A stretch of 64,000 nt of DNA, taken from assembly GCA_014084085.1 (NCBI GenBank), contig NPFB01000075.1, forward strand, positions 611 to 64,610. Direction: 5' to 3'. The notes beneath the pieces are model-generated. The model was not told the origin of the DNA and searched no databases. It saw only the letters and a list, made by a program, of their open reading frames with translations. The position numbers and the translations under genes were made by a program. The stretch comes from Hondaea fermentalgiana (Eukaryota; Sar; Bigyra; Thraustochytrida; Thraustochytriidae). Below are positions 39,487 to 49,547 of the stretch, one piece after another. Each line of letters opens with the position of its first letter. Position 1 is the stretch's first letter.

Positions 39487-42090
39487 TTACTCTTCATGAC
39501 ACTCGTCCTGACCGTCATCGCGCGATGACATCAACGCTACATGCAGACCTCGTAGGTCCCCCTCGTCCACGTCGTCGCTAATGCAGCTGCCGCTACTACG
39601 ACGCAATCTTTCGTTGTCGAGCTCGTATGGGTCGTGATCGTCGAGGAATGGACGAAGCGGTGCAGCTTCTGAGGATGCCATATGAAAGTACAAAGCTACG
39701 AAAACAACAATCGTCTGCACTGAAAGATACAAGGATTTGACGAGGGAAAACAGCTTGGATGGTACGACATGAACATGAAAGGCATAGCGTACAACGGCTA
39801 GAGCCAAAATAGCGGGCACACCAAAAAGACACCACATCCACACGCCCGCGGCGAGGGCCGCTGGAAGAATGCGGTCATATCGACGTGCGGGACCAAGGGA
39901 AAAGAGAATTGGATCCTCGCAACACCGCGCCAAAGGTTGATGACGATCAGGATGACGCAGGGCTGGCCAATAAACTGTAGGGAAAAGACCCGATTGCACC
40001 GCGTACTTGGCTTCGCGCAGCGTGCCGAGACTTGACAGGAAAGCGTTGATGAAAGCGTCTGGAGCGATGGAAATGAGAGCGTAGCGCCCACCAGGCTTTA
40101 AGGGAGCAAAGACGCCGATCTCGGTCATGCCCCGCGTGAAGAATAGCTCAAAGAACATGTTGATGACAAATCCCACGACAAAGGTAACGAGGATACCCGT
40201 ACGAAGATGTGGATGACGGAGCGCGCGGGCGCGGTCGATCCATGTGTTGATGTAGTGCTCGGTCGTGTCGCCGGCTTCGAGCATGAGCGCCTGATACAGA
40301 CCGCTGCGACGTTTGCGCAGCTCGAGGCGGTTCGAGCGCTCAATGTGTACAAAACCCATCGCGAGACCCACAAGAATCGCGAAAGCGCCGCAGAAAAACG
40401 CTGCAAAGTGAACAAATTCAACCGCGTCCTTGGCACGGTCACACGTCGCGAACATACTTTGATGCGCTCGTGACATTTTCTCTTGGAATTCGGCCTTGAA
40501 GATGGGCAAAAAGGTCGGTTGCACATGGCCCAACAGGTCGGCATCCGGCAAGGGAGTCACGTGCGCATTAAATTGGAGACGCTGCACGAAGCGAATGGGA
40601 ATGCCCGTATAAGCATGTAAAAAGCTGTCCACCATGGCATCGTGCGCAGGGTCAGGATGTGGAAGGCCATCGACGGCCTGACGCAATTTTGGGTCACACT
40701 GGAAAAAATTTGGCGGCGAGACAAACATTGGAAATCCCTCTGCAAGACGGGAATAGTTGAACAAACCACTTGGACCGTTCATGGCATACGCAATATTGCG
40801 TGGAATCTGGCTCGAGTTTCGAAGCGCGTCTCGCGACAGACGGTACTGCACGGTACCGATGCCGTCGATCTCGGCGCTTTCTCCGCTCTCGAGACTCATT
40901 TGCGTTTTGAAAACTTTCATCCACACTTGAAGCGGCTTGCCGCGCGCAATATCTTCTGGTAAAAAGTATGCGGCGTCTGATCCGCCAACCTCATTGGCCC
41001 ATCGCGCATCCCACAAGGGCTTGCACAGTCTTGCTCCATCTTCTCTGCTCTTTCCACATGCTATTGCATGATCGCTGCCTTCGTACGAGACGAGGTTACG
41101 CATGAGCTGAGGAATGTACTTGCCCGTATGAAGCGCATATGTCTCTGCATAGGCTTCAATGTCCTCGTTGGTGGTCATGTTTGGCAAAAGGCCAGGAAAA
41201 TTCTTCTTCTTGTCCAAGGAAACAACAAAGGACATGGCACCCATGTCTTGGTCAAGTCCTTGCGAGTGCAGCAAATCGAGCGCATTGCGCGAAGAAAAGA
41301 GACGATCGTCCTGGTAACCGAAAATGAGGTCGTCTACCGTGCGATTGACAATCATGCGCTCCGAGCTAGCGCCTCGATAGGCCAACTCCATGGCGCTCGG
41401 TCGCATGATCGCTGGGAGCTTGCGCACAAAGCTATAGTATGCGAAAAGCATCGGAAAGTTGAGCACATTGACATAGGTGTGTTCGGCAGCCGAGACAGAG
41501 AGTTCTGGAACGGCTACATAGGTCTGTTTCGAGCGGTATGCAACAACCTCACCGTCCTGCATCCACGTAAGGTTTTGGTTTTCGACAAGAGTTCGATATA
41601 CGAATGGCCCAATCGTGTTAAGAACGGGCTGCGCCCCGTGCAGAGCAACGTCGCGCGGATTAGCGATGCTGTGCACGTGCACCTTGAGCAAAATGGCGTC
41701 CTCACTTCGTACATTGCTTCTGAAGTCGGCAATGCCGGACGCCGAGGGATTGTCAAGCATGAGTGAATTGCGTATTTCGAGTCTAAGAAGTCGGTCAAAG
41801 ACGATGGGCAGCGAGACTGCGAGAAGAAAAAGTGCCAGCGCGCAAACGATTGCAGCACCCGCGCAACACCGAACAGATCCGCACTGCCGCAGCGAGAATT
41901 TGCGTCGCACCGGTCTCCACTCAACGGGTCCTTCTGGGATTCCGCTCGTCGCACTGGACCCTGACCCGTGGCATGACGGGCATCGCGGCAGTCCTCCTGC
42001 TGCGCTTCCTGCTGTCGTCGACGACGGCGCGTCGGCAAGGCTCACCCGGTCCTCGCTCGCCGGCGGGCTCTGGGTTCCGTCGAGGCCCAT
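39487..42090 (-). CDS. CD36/LIMP-2 family membrane protein with extra C-terminal membrane module
   Basis: An 867-residue protein from the ATG at 42090; the upstream frame extension lacks support. CD36-family proteins are two-helix scavenger or lysosomal lipid receptors. Here TM1 lies at about 77-97. A large lumenal/extracellular domain follows, with family motifs: LNTIGPFVYR, VNVLNFPMLF, GYQDD, and IDGIGTVQYRLSRDAL-like strands. It has several Asn-linked glycosylation sequons (NLT, NRT, NMT, NSS, NYS). TM2 is at about 562-585. About 280 residues then follow that the family normally lacks, with hydrophobic helices near 632-655, 741-770 and 785-803 and an acidic cytosolic tail. Function of that module is unknown. 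It may be a fusion or a lineage-specific extension. Confidence 0.85.
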   Translation of the reverse strand: MGLDGTQSPPASEDRVSLADAPSSTTAGSAAGGLPRCPSCHGSGSSATSGIPEGPVEWRPVRRKFSLRQCGSVRCCAGAAIVCALALFLLAVSLPIVFDRLLRLEIRNSLMLDNPSASGIADFRSNVRSEDAILLKVHVHSIANPRDVALHGAQPVLNTIGPFVYRTLVENQNLTWMQDGEVVAYRSKQTYVAVPELSVSAAEHTYVNVLNFPMLFAYYSFVRKLPAIMRPSAMELAYRGASSERMIVNRTVDDLIFGYQDDRLFSSRNALDLLHSQGLDQDMGAMSFVVSLDKKKNFPGLLPNMTTNEDIEAYAETYALHTGKYIPQLMRNLVSYEGSDHAIACGKSREDGARLCKPLWDARWANEVGGSDAAYFLPEDIARGKPLQVWMKVFKTQMSLESGESAEIDGIGTVQYRLSRDALRNSSQIPRNIAYAMNGPSGLFNYSRLAEGFPMFVSPPNFFQCDPKLRQAVDGLPHPDPAHDAMVDSFLHAYTGIPIRFVQRLQFNAHVTPLPDADLLGHVQPTFLPIFKAEFQEKMSRAHQSMFATCDRAKDAVEFVHFAAFFCGAFAILVGLAMGFVHIERSNRLELRKRRSGLYQALMLEAGDTTEHYINTWIDRARALRHPHLRTGILVTFVVGFVINMFFELFFTRGMTEIGVFAPLKPGGRYALISIAPDAFINAFLSSLGTLREAKYAVQSGLFPTVYWPALRHPDRHQPLARCCEDPILFSLGPARRYDRILPAALAAGVWMWCLFGVPAILALAVVRYAFHVHVVPSKLFSLVKSLYLSVQTIVVFVALYFHMASSEAAPLRPFLDDHDPYELDNERLRRSSGSCISDDVDEGDLRGLHVALMSSRDDGQDECHEE

Positions 42091-42630
42091 GGTGAGTGAC
42101 GCCGCCTCCCGGGCCTCTTCTATCCTTGCCTTTCCTTGCTGCGCCGTCGCGGGCACGCCGGGCTCTCTCCCTCTCTTTCTCACGCGCCCGCCCGGGCGAG
42201 CGGCCTGCGGCGTGCCGTTGTCTTGCTCGCGCCCGCCTCGTCCCCGTCGCAGATTTGCGTCTGCTAGGGCTGTTCTCTCTCATGCATGGCAAGCGTCCAT
42301 GGCAAGGCATTATTCTGCGTCGTGATCGAGTCTGCGATCGAGCCGCCTAGGAAATGGCTCGGAATTGGAACCTAATAACGAAGGGCCAAGCTGAGCAAGG
42401 CCTGCTTCGCACGGGCAGAGGAATTCGTTCTGTAGCTGATAGGTGTTGCACTCTTTCCCATGGAAAGGTTGGTTGCCCTTGGGTATAGTAGTGTGTGCAA
42501 CCCGTGGTGACGTCGAGCCCCTGAGCGTCATGAGATAAAATGACAAATTTTGTTATTTAGTTTTGCGCAAAGCATCGGTCAATATTTGCGCATACGCGGT
42601 TGACCCGCGCAAGGGACAAGAAGGGAGGTT
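42091..42630. promoter_or_regulatory. Intergenic, upstream of the CD36-family gene
   Basis: 540 nt between two minus-strand genes. The CD36-proximal half is very GC-rich and the other half AT-richer. No gene seen. Confidence 0.45.
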
Positions 42631-43496
42631 CTATCCTCGATAAGATACGAGCTGGATGGAATCCTGCGCACCGAGTTTGCGAAGAAAGTTGACAATATCG
42701 CCCGCAGCGACGACCTGAGCAGCGGTAGACGCCTCGGTTGCAGCTTGTTGTGCACACTGCAGCGGCATACTGTCGTCATTAGCAACAGCGTGAATGTCGG
42801 CGCCGTGTAGAACGAGAAGCTTAAAAACTGACACTTGTGCACGCGCGCAGGCGGAATGCAAGGGTGTTCGACCGTTCTTGGGATGCATAGTATTCACATC
42901 GAAACTTGCGCCCTCCGTAAACTGCGATATCGTCAATGCAATAAACGTCAGCGGGGATTCCGTTCTCACATGAGCTAATTTTCGCGGCGAAAACATGCAC
43001 TTACGAGGACAGGCAAGGTTTGCAAGAGCGGCGCTTCTTCATCCGCTTCATCAATGAGGTCGAACATAAGAGTACGAAGACCTGGGTGCCTCCCGTCAAC
43101 ACCGTTTTGCAGCATGAAGCGAATGACCTCGGAGTGACCGCGTGCGCCTTTTGAGAATATATCTGTCAGTCATCGATTCGATGGGCCCAAATTATTTGCG
43201 AGAGAACAAAACGTACATGCTTTTCGAAACATGTTAGCAACGGTCCAGGAGAGCAATTCGTCTTCCCGACACGCCAAAGCAAGCTGCACCATGCTCTGCA
43301 GTCGCCCGGCCTCTGCCTCCTCCACCAAGGCCTGATTATGCTTGAGCACCGTCGCCGCATACTCCGGCTGGTCCCAGCGCATCTGTTTGAGGCGCTGGAG
43401 TTCTTCCGCAATACCGCCGTGGTTTGCCGTTGCGCGAAAGAGCGCCATCCGGGGCCTGCCTGCCTCGCGGTCCTGCATCTCCGGCCTCGAATCCAT
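42631..43496 (-). CDS. Ankyrin-repeat protein, three exons
   Basis: Spliced model on the minus strand: exon 1 43217-43496, intron 43163-43216 (54 nt, donor GTACGT, acceptor CAG), exon 2 43005-43162, intron 42922-43004 (83 nt, donor GTAAGT, acceptor CAG), exon 3 42631-42921. The joins keep frame (phases 1 and 0) and give 242 residues. Exon 2 carries GARGHSEVIRFMLQNGVD. Exon 3 carries NGRTPLHSACARAQVSVFKLLVLHGADIHAVAN, a classic ankyrin unit. The ATG is at 43496. This is the only gene seen here with two introns. Ankyrin repeats bind proteins; the partner is unknown. Confidence 0.8.
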
Positions 43497-44108
43497 GGTG
43501 TCCGGTCGGCTGAGCGGCGCGCGCGCGAGCCCTCGTACGCGTCTCGAGCGCGAGCCCGCCGAGCCCGGTCGCGCCCACGTCGTCAACGTCTGCGCCGCGC
43601 ACAGCACAGCCCAGGTCTTTATTGGTCTGCCGCCCTTGTACCCATTTATGTTGTTGCGGGCCTGGGACGGGGACAGGGACAGGGTCGCTCCGTCCCGCGA
43701 CGATGGCCGAGCTCGAGTCACTCGTCGCTGGCCTTCGTTGCGCAAAGTCTGGGCGACGGAGGCGTGCATCAGTGCAGCATGCGGAGACAGATCCCGGCCG
43801 GTGTAACTCTTCCGCGCGAGACGAGACGATCGACGAAGAGATGCGCGGCCAGCGCGTCGTGGGAAGGGACGAGTGAGCTCAACGCAGAGCTTAGGACGGA
43901 CCACGTGGCTGGCGACGGAAAGAGAGATGCCTGGCTACCTGGCTGGCTGGAGGAGCATGACGTGGACAGACGTGCGCTAGTCGGGCGGTGCGCGTTTTGG
44001 GAGCTGAGCTGAGCTGAGCTGAGCTGCGCGGCGCGGAGACGCCTCGCTTTGGCTTGCTCCGCCTTGCCTTGCAGTCTAGGAATACCCAGCGAGCGAAACG
44101 AGAAGCCA
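43497..44108. promoter_or_regulatory. Divergent region between two ankyrin-type genes
   Basis: 612 nt shared upstream region. (GAGCT)5 lies at 44001-44026, about 85 nt before the plus-strand ATG. No gene seen. Confidence 0.5.
44001..44026. repeat. (GAGCT)5 pentanucleotide repeat
   Basis: Five tandem GAGCT units in the presumed 5' leader of the plus-strand ankyrin gene. Confidence 0.85.
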
Positions 44109-45089
44109 ATGTCCGCGATGCAGGAGCTTTTTGAGAGTATTCGAGACGATGACATAACGCGCGCACACAAAGCAATGGATACACTAGGGCAAGACAATGG
44201 GTCGCTTCCGCCCATGTATTTTATCGAGACGGCGATCTTTGGAGGCGCTGCAGACGTCACAGAACTCATGCTGGAGCGCTTGCAGCTGTCGACAGAAGCG
44301 AGGGGAAAAGCTTTACAGCTTTTGGCAGAGGCAGGTCTTCATAAACCTATGGCCAATTGGCTCGCCACAGAATGTGCCGCACGTCTTGAAGAATCAGATT
44401 TCCAAAAGTCGCTCCGATTCGCGGCCTCCAAGGGTCACGTCCAAGTTGTTCGCGTCTTACTAAATCATACAATTGTGTGGCCGCAAAGTACACTGGCCAA
44501 CGCTTTGAATAGTGCGGCATACTTCGGGCAAGAGGGTGTTGTCCGTGAATTTCTCACGGATGGCCGGGTCGAGCTGGACGCACAGAATCTTCGTCCATTG
44601 ACGTTGGCTGCCCAGTGGTTCCACCTTTGCACACTCGATGTGCTGCTTCATAGCGATACGTTTGCTGACTCCGATGCAGGAGCACGTTTGGCAATGAGTA
44701 TCTTAGCAATCCGGCCCGGCGACATGCTCCGTCAGAAAGATCTCTTGGAGCACCTCTTGCACAATTCTCGTGTGCGAGGCGATCTCGGTCCTTGGAACAG
44801 ACTCGATGAAAGACTCCAAACCGCGTTTGAAGCGCTCAGGCAGCGCGAGGTGGCTGCCGTCGCTCTAGCGGCCCAGGCCACGCGCTACCTGAGGACATCG
44901 CACAACGCCGAGACCCATGTCGGCGTCCGCATCGCATGGCTTGCGTTCGGACGTACGATTCGGCACCGGAGCACTTCGATCTGCAAGCGCCACCTCGAGC
45001 GAAGCGCCAGCTTGCTGAGCGCCTTGCATCGCATCTGCGACAACCCCAACGACACGGTCTTACACTTCCGGCCGCCCCCAAGAAGCTAG
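44109..45089 (+). CDS. Ankyrin-like helical repeat protein
   Basis: A 326-residue protein from the ATG at 44109. Repeats are degenerate ankyrin units, for example FQKSLRFAASKGHVQVVRVLLNH and ANALNSAAYFGQEGVVREFLTDGRVELD. The region after about 255 changes to Arg/His-rich sequence without repeats, so the 3' part of the model could include a missed intron. It is head-to-head with the spliced ankyrin gene, which suggests an old inverted duplication. Confidence 0.7.
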   Translation: MSAMQELFESIRDDDITRAHKAMDTLGQDNGSLPPMYFIETAIFGGAADVTELMLERLQLSTEARGKALQLLAEAGLHKPMANWLATECAARLEESDFQKSLRFAASKGHVQVVRVLLNHTIVWPQSTLANALNSAAYFGQEGVVREFLTDGRVELDAQNLRPLTLAAQWFHLCTLDVLLHSDTFADSDAGARLAMSILAIRPGDMLRQKDLLEHLLHNSRVRGDLGPWNRLDERLQTAFEALRQREVAAVALAAQATRYLRTSHNAETHVGVRIAWLAFGRTIRHRSTSICKRHLERSASLLSALHRICDNPNDTVLHFRPPPRS

Positions 45090-45414
45090 AAAACAAAATC
45101 GTCCCGAGTCCCACCTCCCCATCTCTTTCTCACACGATGTCGCTACAATCACAGATTTTATCATATATCTACTCGCACGTCTTCTGCGCCGCGAGGCCTC
45201 GAGGCTTCCGCGCGGTGGTCCTCGTCACCGCACCCGGGTCGCCCCGCGTGCTCTTGCCGCGGTCTTCTTTTTGCTCTTGTGCAGCTGCTGCTCCTGCCGA
45301 GGCTGCTCCTGCTCGTGGTAGCTGCGCAAGGCGCTCTTGGGCCCTGCCGCGGCGGTTGCAAGCTCGCGCTCCGCGGGTCCCGCGGCCGGGGCCTTGCGGC
45401 GCGCGTCCCTCGCG

Positions 45415-45514
45415 NNNNNNNNNNNNNNNNNNNNNNNNNNNNNNNNNNNNNNNNNNNNNNNNNNNNNNNNNNNNNNNNNNNNNNNNNNNNNNNNNNNNNN
45501 NNNNNNNNNNNNNN
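45415..45514. other. Assembly gap (100 N)
   Basis: One hundred Ns, probably a placeholder for unknown length. It follows very GC-rich sequence and may hide the first exon of the cytochrome b561 gene. Confidence 0.99.
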
Positions 45515-45618
45515 CGCAGACCATCAAGGCTACTTCTCTTGCTCGACGTTGGGACGACGAGACCTTTGATCTGGGTCGACTTTGTGTGTGCGTGTCGATG
45601 AAAATGTAAAATGCGCAG

Positions 45619-46376
45619 GGCTCATCAATGAAGAGCAAGTCGACCATGCCAGACACGCCGGTGGTGACAGCCAAGGAAGCCTCCGGGCCACCAAGGTGCT
45701 CGGCATCGCGGTGCACGTACTCTGTGGTCTGTCGCTCCTGCTTGTGATTGGATGGTTTGCGTCCTCGAAGCAGGGCTACAGCTGGCAAACGAGCGACCCT
45801 GGCGTCTTTGCTTGGCACCCGACGCTCATGGTGCTGGGCCTGGTGGTCTGCTACGCCGAAGCCGTCATCTCCTGGCGTGCCTTTGGCTTCATTCCGAGGC
45901 CCGTACGCAAGATTGTTCACGTCGTCCTTCACACTGTGGCGCTCGTGGCTGTCGTCGTGGGACTGCGCGCCGTCTTTCGTTTCCACAACGAGAACCAACC
46001 CAAACCCATTCCCAATCTGTACAGCTTTCACTCGTGGCTTGGCCTCATCACCGTGATTCTCTTCTTCGCGCAGTACGTTATCGGGTTCTGGGCCTTTTTC
46101 TACCCCAAAGCGCAGGACGCCCTTCGCGCAGCGCTGGTCCCTCTTCATGCGCGCGCCGGACTTCTTCTTTTTGTGGTCTGCGTCGCGGCCACTGTCACGA
46201 CGGGCGTGCTGGAGAAGCTCACTTTTATGAGCAGCTGCAACAGCAAGACGGATGGCACTGCCGACAAGTTCTGCTACATGGGCAATTTTCTCGCGCTCAC
46301 TGTCGTCGTCCTTGCCTGCGTTGTTGGAGCGATCGTTTCGCTTCCCACTTCCAAGTCTATTCTTGTGGCCAGCTGA
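45619..46376 (+). CDS. Cytochrome b561-family transmembrane protein (5' end unresolved)
   Basis: Six predicted helices carry the four heme-ligating histidines in their usual places: AWHPTLM, HVVLHTVAL, FHSWLG and PLHARAG. These proteins move electrons across membranes, usually from ascorbate, and support iron reduction or ascorbate recycling. The open frame from 45570 contains no ATG before helix 1. The given start is the base after a possible splice acceptor (CAG at 45616-45618). The first exon may be in the 45415-45514 gap. Alternatively ATG codons at 45628 or 45646, in another frame, plus a one- or two-base assembly error could supply the N-terminus (MPDTPVVTAKEASGP). Confidence 0.85.
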
Positions 46377-47255
46377 GTTGATCTTGTAGATTGCTAAAAA
46401 CAACTTTCACGTCTCTCTTTATTTTATTTACAAGATTGATCGTGCCGATCTACGATCGTTATTTTCAAACTTTGGGTCTTGGCAAATGATCTCAGATCAA
46501 AAAGAAAAGTCGGGACACTACGAAGTGCGAGCTTCACTCTCGGGAGAGAGAGTGAAATAAAATTCTACTCCACACGTGCTTTGCATAGTATGATTAACAA
46601 TTTGAAAAATGAGGTTGGTAAACGTATGTCATTGCAAAGCACGAGTAATTTCTCGTCGGTCATCAGCGGAATGGCCATTGCTGTCGTTCGGACTTGCTTT
46701 TGGCTATTTACCGCGCTACAAGGGTCGACACGTCAACTCCGCAATTGAGGTCCAGTCACTCACAAGGATCACCTTGCCGCATCCTTGCACTTCTCGTGGG
46801 GCTGGCATACGGTGCAGCACATTTTATCTACGTGTTATCACCACCCAACTGCAGGGAGCTCCTCTGAGCCACCATCTAACCCCCTTCTCGACTGAAGATT
46901 CTACGGAAGGCCTGTATAGACTCAACCTTCATGATCTCGATCATCTCACTGTTTTTGGACCCATTGACGGATGATTGGGACAAAGGAAAAGTGTCTTTCT
47001 CGAAAATTCGTTCCAGCGTGGCGAGCGAGTCCCGGGTCACCCGAGCGAGCAAATAAAATAGACAAGTCTGCCAGACCCGCAAAGAAGCCCGCGTGCATGG
47101 CAAAGGCGCGGGCGCGTGCGTGCGTGTCCGAGGCGTGACCCTCTGCATCCGGTCGGTTGCGCGATCGATCGGTCGGTCAGACGTCCGTTCGTGCGGTCGA
47201 TCGGACGTTCGGTCGCCAACGTCGCGAGGGACGCGAGACGGGAACGTGGAGCATC
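46377..47255. promoter_or_regulatory. Intergenic, promoter region of the KDEL J-protein
   Basis: 879 nt between two plus-strand genes. The first half is AT-rich (3' end of cytochrome b561). A perfect heat-shock element lies at 46997-47009, and CGATCGG/GGTCG-rich sequence lies at 47160-47215. No gene seen. Confidence 0.55.
46997..47009 (+). promoter_or_regulatory. Heat-shock element TTCnnGAAnnTTC
   Basis: The sequence TTCTCGAAAATTC is a perfect three-unit HSF binding site, 247 nt upstream of the ATG of a DnaJ-domain chaperone. HSF sites of this kind control chaperone genes across eukaryotes; use here is an inference. Confidence 0.55.
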
Positions 47256-48725
47256 ATGAGGTTGTGGCGCTGGAGCGTGGTTGCCTTTGCTCTGGTTGCC
47301 TTCATCGCCCTAGCGTGCGAGCCTGTAGAGGCTGCGCGACGCGGCTCGCCACGACGGGAAGCACCGAAGAAGTCAAAAGACTTTTACAAGATCTTGGGCG
47401 TGAAGCGCAACGCCTCCGACAAGGATATCAAAAAGGCGTACCGTGAAGCGGCCAAAAAGTATCACCCTGATCGTATCCAGGGTGACGACAAGGCCAAGGC
47501 CAAGGCCACGCAAAGATTTGCCGAGATTGGCAAGGCCTACGAAACCCTTTCGGATCCTGAGCAACGGCGTATCTATGACCAAGTCGGTGAGGAGGGTCTC
47601 AACGGCGGTGGCGGCGGCGGCGGTGGCCAGCCTCGTCAACAGCGTGGTCATCCAGGTGGAGGCTTTAACTTTGGTGGAGGTTTCGGCGGAGGTGGACCCG
47701 GCATGGGACGAGGTCGACCTGGCGCAGGATTCGGTGGCGGCGGCGGCGGTGGCGGTGGCTTTAATTTTGGTGACATGTTTGGCAACATGTTTGGCGGTAT
47801 GGGAGGAGGTGCAAGAGCAGGCGGGCACCCAGGGGCCGGGGCGAGAAGAGGCCGACCTCAACCAGCAGCCCCGAAAGACCTTTTCGCCGGCACTCCCGTC
47901 ACGAGTCTCGAAGGCAAGGGCATCAGCAGTCAGCTCGCGGCAAAAAATCGCAAGACGCGCATGTGGACTGTCCTTTTCTACAAGTCGGAAAACGAGAAAT
48001 TGCAATCCATCTTTGTCAAGCTCGCCGAGCGATATCAAGGCACTGTCCATGTGGGCGCTGTGAATTGCGCAAAACCGGAAAATGCCAAGGGCTGCGATCA
48101 TTTTGCCAAGGAAGCTCCACGCTCCGCATTTCCCTTTGTAAAGGCCCTTTATCCGGGAAAGCCCTCGCAGACGTTCAAGGGCAAAAAGATATCGACAAAG
48201 ACGATTGCCGCAAGTGTCGATGCCTACTTGGAACAGCTCGTCACCATCATCCACTCGACAGCGGAGGCGAGGACCTTTACTGAGTCTTGCGTGAAGGAGG
48301 GCCGCCGCGCGTGCGTGATTCTTTTGTCTGACGCAGGCAAGGACAAACCGCCAATGCTTCTCGGCGCCTCTGCAGCATTCAACTATCAAAAGCTCGATTT
48401 TGCTTATTGGCCTGCCAAGTCAAAGAGCGAGAGCGCCGCGGCATACCGATATCTCACACGAGGCGATGCGGAGCCACGTGGCGAAGAAGGCGAGGAAGGC
48501 GGGGTGCCCGATGACAAATCACTGCCCTTACTCATGGCGTGCAAGACGGGCGCGTATCTTGGCAATCCCGACGTCAAGAGCTTCAAGTTCGAGGCAGAAG
48601 ACGCGAAGCGGGACATCAAGTCGTTCAAGCAGTACACGCGGATCTTGAGTGACGCCTACTTTACAGATCGGAGTGCAGCCAAGCGGAGAACAGCACGCGA
48701 GTCCTCCGCCAAGGACGAGCTTTGA
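47256..48725 (+). CDS. ER-lumenal J-protein with thioredoxin-like region, ending in KDEL
   Basis: A 489-residue protein from the ATG at 47256. Signal peptide 1-27 (hydrophobic core [14 protein letters not shown]). J domain 42-110 with HPD at 70-72, which should stimulate an ER Hsp70 (BiP). A Gly-rich linker with Phe (about 117-200) resembles the G/F region of type II DnaJ. Residues about 210-330 look like a thioredoxin fold ([24 protein letters not shown] ... VGAVNCAK ... [11 protein letters not shown]), but the CxxC active site is absent. A second similar region follows at about 335-480. The last four residues are KDEL, a classic ER retention signal. It probably acts in ER protein folding or quality control rather than in disulfide exchange. 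Confidence 0.9.
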   Translation: MRLWRWSVVAFALVAFIALACEPVEAARRGSPRREAPKKSKDFYKILGVKRNASDKDIKKAYREAAKKYHPDRIQGDDKAKAKATQRFAEIGKAYETLSDPEQRRIYDQVGEEGLNGGGGGGGGQPRQQRGHPGGGFNFGGGFGGGGPGMGRGRPGAGFGGGGGGGGGFNFGDMFGNMFGGMGGGARAGGHPGAGARRGRPQPAAPKDLFAGTPVTSLEGKGISSQLAAKNRKTRMWTVLFYKSENEKLQSIFVKLAERYQGTVHVGAVNCAKPENAKGCDHFAKEAPRSAFPFVKALYPGKPSQTFKGKKISTKTIAASVDAYLEQLVTIIHSTAEARTFTESCVKEGRRACVILLSDAGKDKPPMLLGASAAFNYQKLDFAYWPAKSKSESAAAYRYLTRGDAEPRGEEGEEGGVPDDKSLPLLMACKTGAYLGNPDVKSFKFEAEDAKRDIKSFKQYTRILSDAYFTDRSAAKRRTARESSAKDEL

Positions 48726-48833
48726 AAGAATTACCAAACAAAAAACATGACGCGCCTCATTGTGACGGGGCGAGACACTTGTAGTTAGAACAAACACCGG
48801 ATTTTATTTTTCTTACGTATTCCTCTTCTTTTC

Positions 48834-49265
48834 CTACATGCATGGGTCCTTGCCTGCGATCAATAGCTCATGCTTGCAATAGGCTACAAATTCCGCTTTA
48901 CTCAGTGGTCCTTCAGGAGCTTTGCGCTTGTCAGGAGTCGTGCCAAGAGCACTTACAGCACTGAGAAAGGCGTCTTTTCCAAGGGTCCCGCTTTTCCCGG
49001 TATCGTACATTTCAAAAAGCGTTTCTAGATCCTGGTCCGTAAAGATGCTGCTTTGTGCGCCGTCCTTGCGCTTTGCTGCAAGGTCTTGCAGCTTAGCCGC
49101 GAGAAACTCGTGCACGTTTTCTGGTCGCTCAAAAACGACCGCAGACCCGAGCTCGTTGAACAGACCAAGAATGTTGTGCTTTTTCAAGTATGCGCGCGCT
49201 TCATCTCGAGGGTCCTTGCGTCCTCCAGCGCTCTGCGCATCTTCTGGTCCCTTGGTCTCCGCCAT
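48834..49265 (-). CDS. EFCAB10-like protein with RIIa-like domain
   Basis: A 143-residue protein from the ATG at 49265. Residues 22-62 (ARAYLKKHNILGLFNELGSAVVFERPENVHEFLAAKLQDL) match the RIIa/Dpy-30-like dimerisation fold used for docking to anchoring helices, including those of cilia. Residues about 80-110 form a degenerate EF-hand (loop from D88; position 12 is Ala). This RIIa-plus-EF order is that of EFCAB10. A ciliary role is inferred. It is convergent with the KDEL gene, 108 nt apart. Confidence 0.8.
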   Translation of the reverse strand: MAETKGPEDAQSAGGRKDPRDEARAYLKKHNILGLFNELGSAVVFERPENVHEFLAAKLQDLAAKRKDGAQSSIFTDQDLETLFEMYDTGKSGTLGKDAFLSAVSALGTTPDKRKAPEGPLSKAEFVAYCKHELLIAGKDPCM

Positions 49266-49547
49266 GGTGCACCGCTGCACGGGGGTTCTTCCCTTCCTTT
49301 TCCGTGTCTGCCTTGCCTCGTCCAAGCAGTCGACCGATGGCTGCTTGTTTCGCGCAACTTGCCCGAGTTTGCGACTTACCCCTTTTGCCTGTCTGTTTGC
49401 TTTTATAAATTGTATGATGACGGATTTTAACACCGCCTTGCACTCTGTTTTGCGAACTTCGTTCAACTCGTGTAAGAACAATACTATAATACTAGTAAAA
49501 ATACAAACAAATAAAACGTAACGGTAATGTCATTCTTTGGTGGGATG
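49266..49547. promoter_or_regulatory. Intergenic, upstream of the EFCAB10-like gene
   Basis: 282 nt between two minus-strand genes. AT-rich near the MFSD1-like stop. Contains the first copy of an 18-bp tandem repeat. Confidence 0.5.

Noticed and set aside
45225..46403. Minus-strand frame of 392 codons across the first gap
   Set aside because: It crosses 100 Ns and is the complement of the cytochrome b561 gene with its helices and heme histidines.
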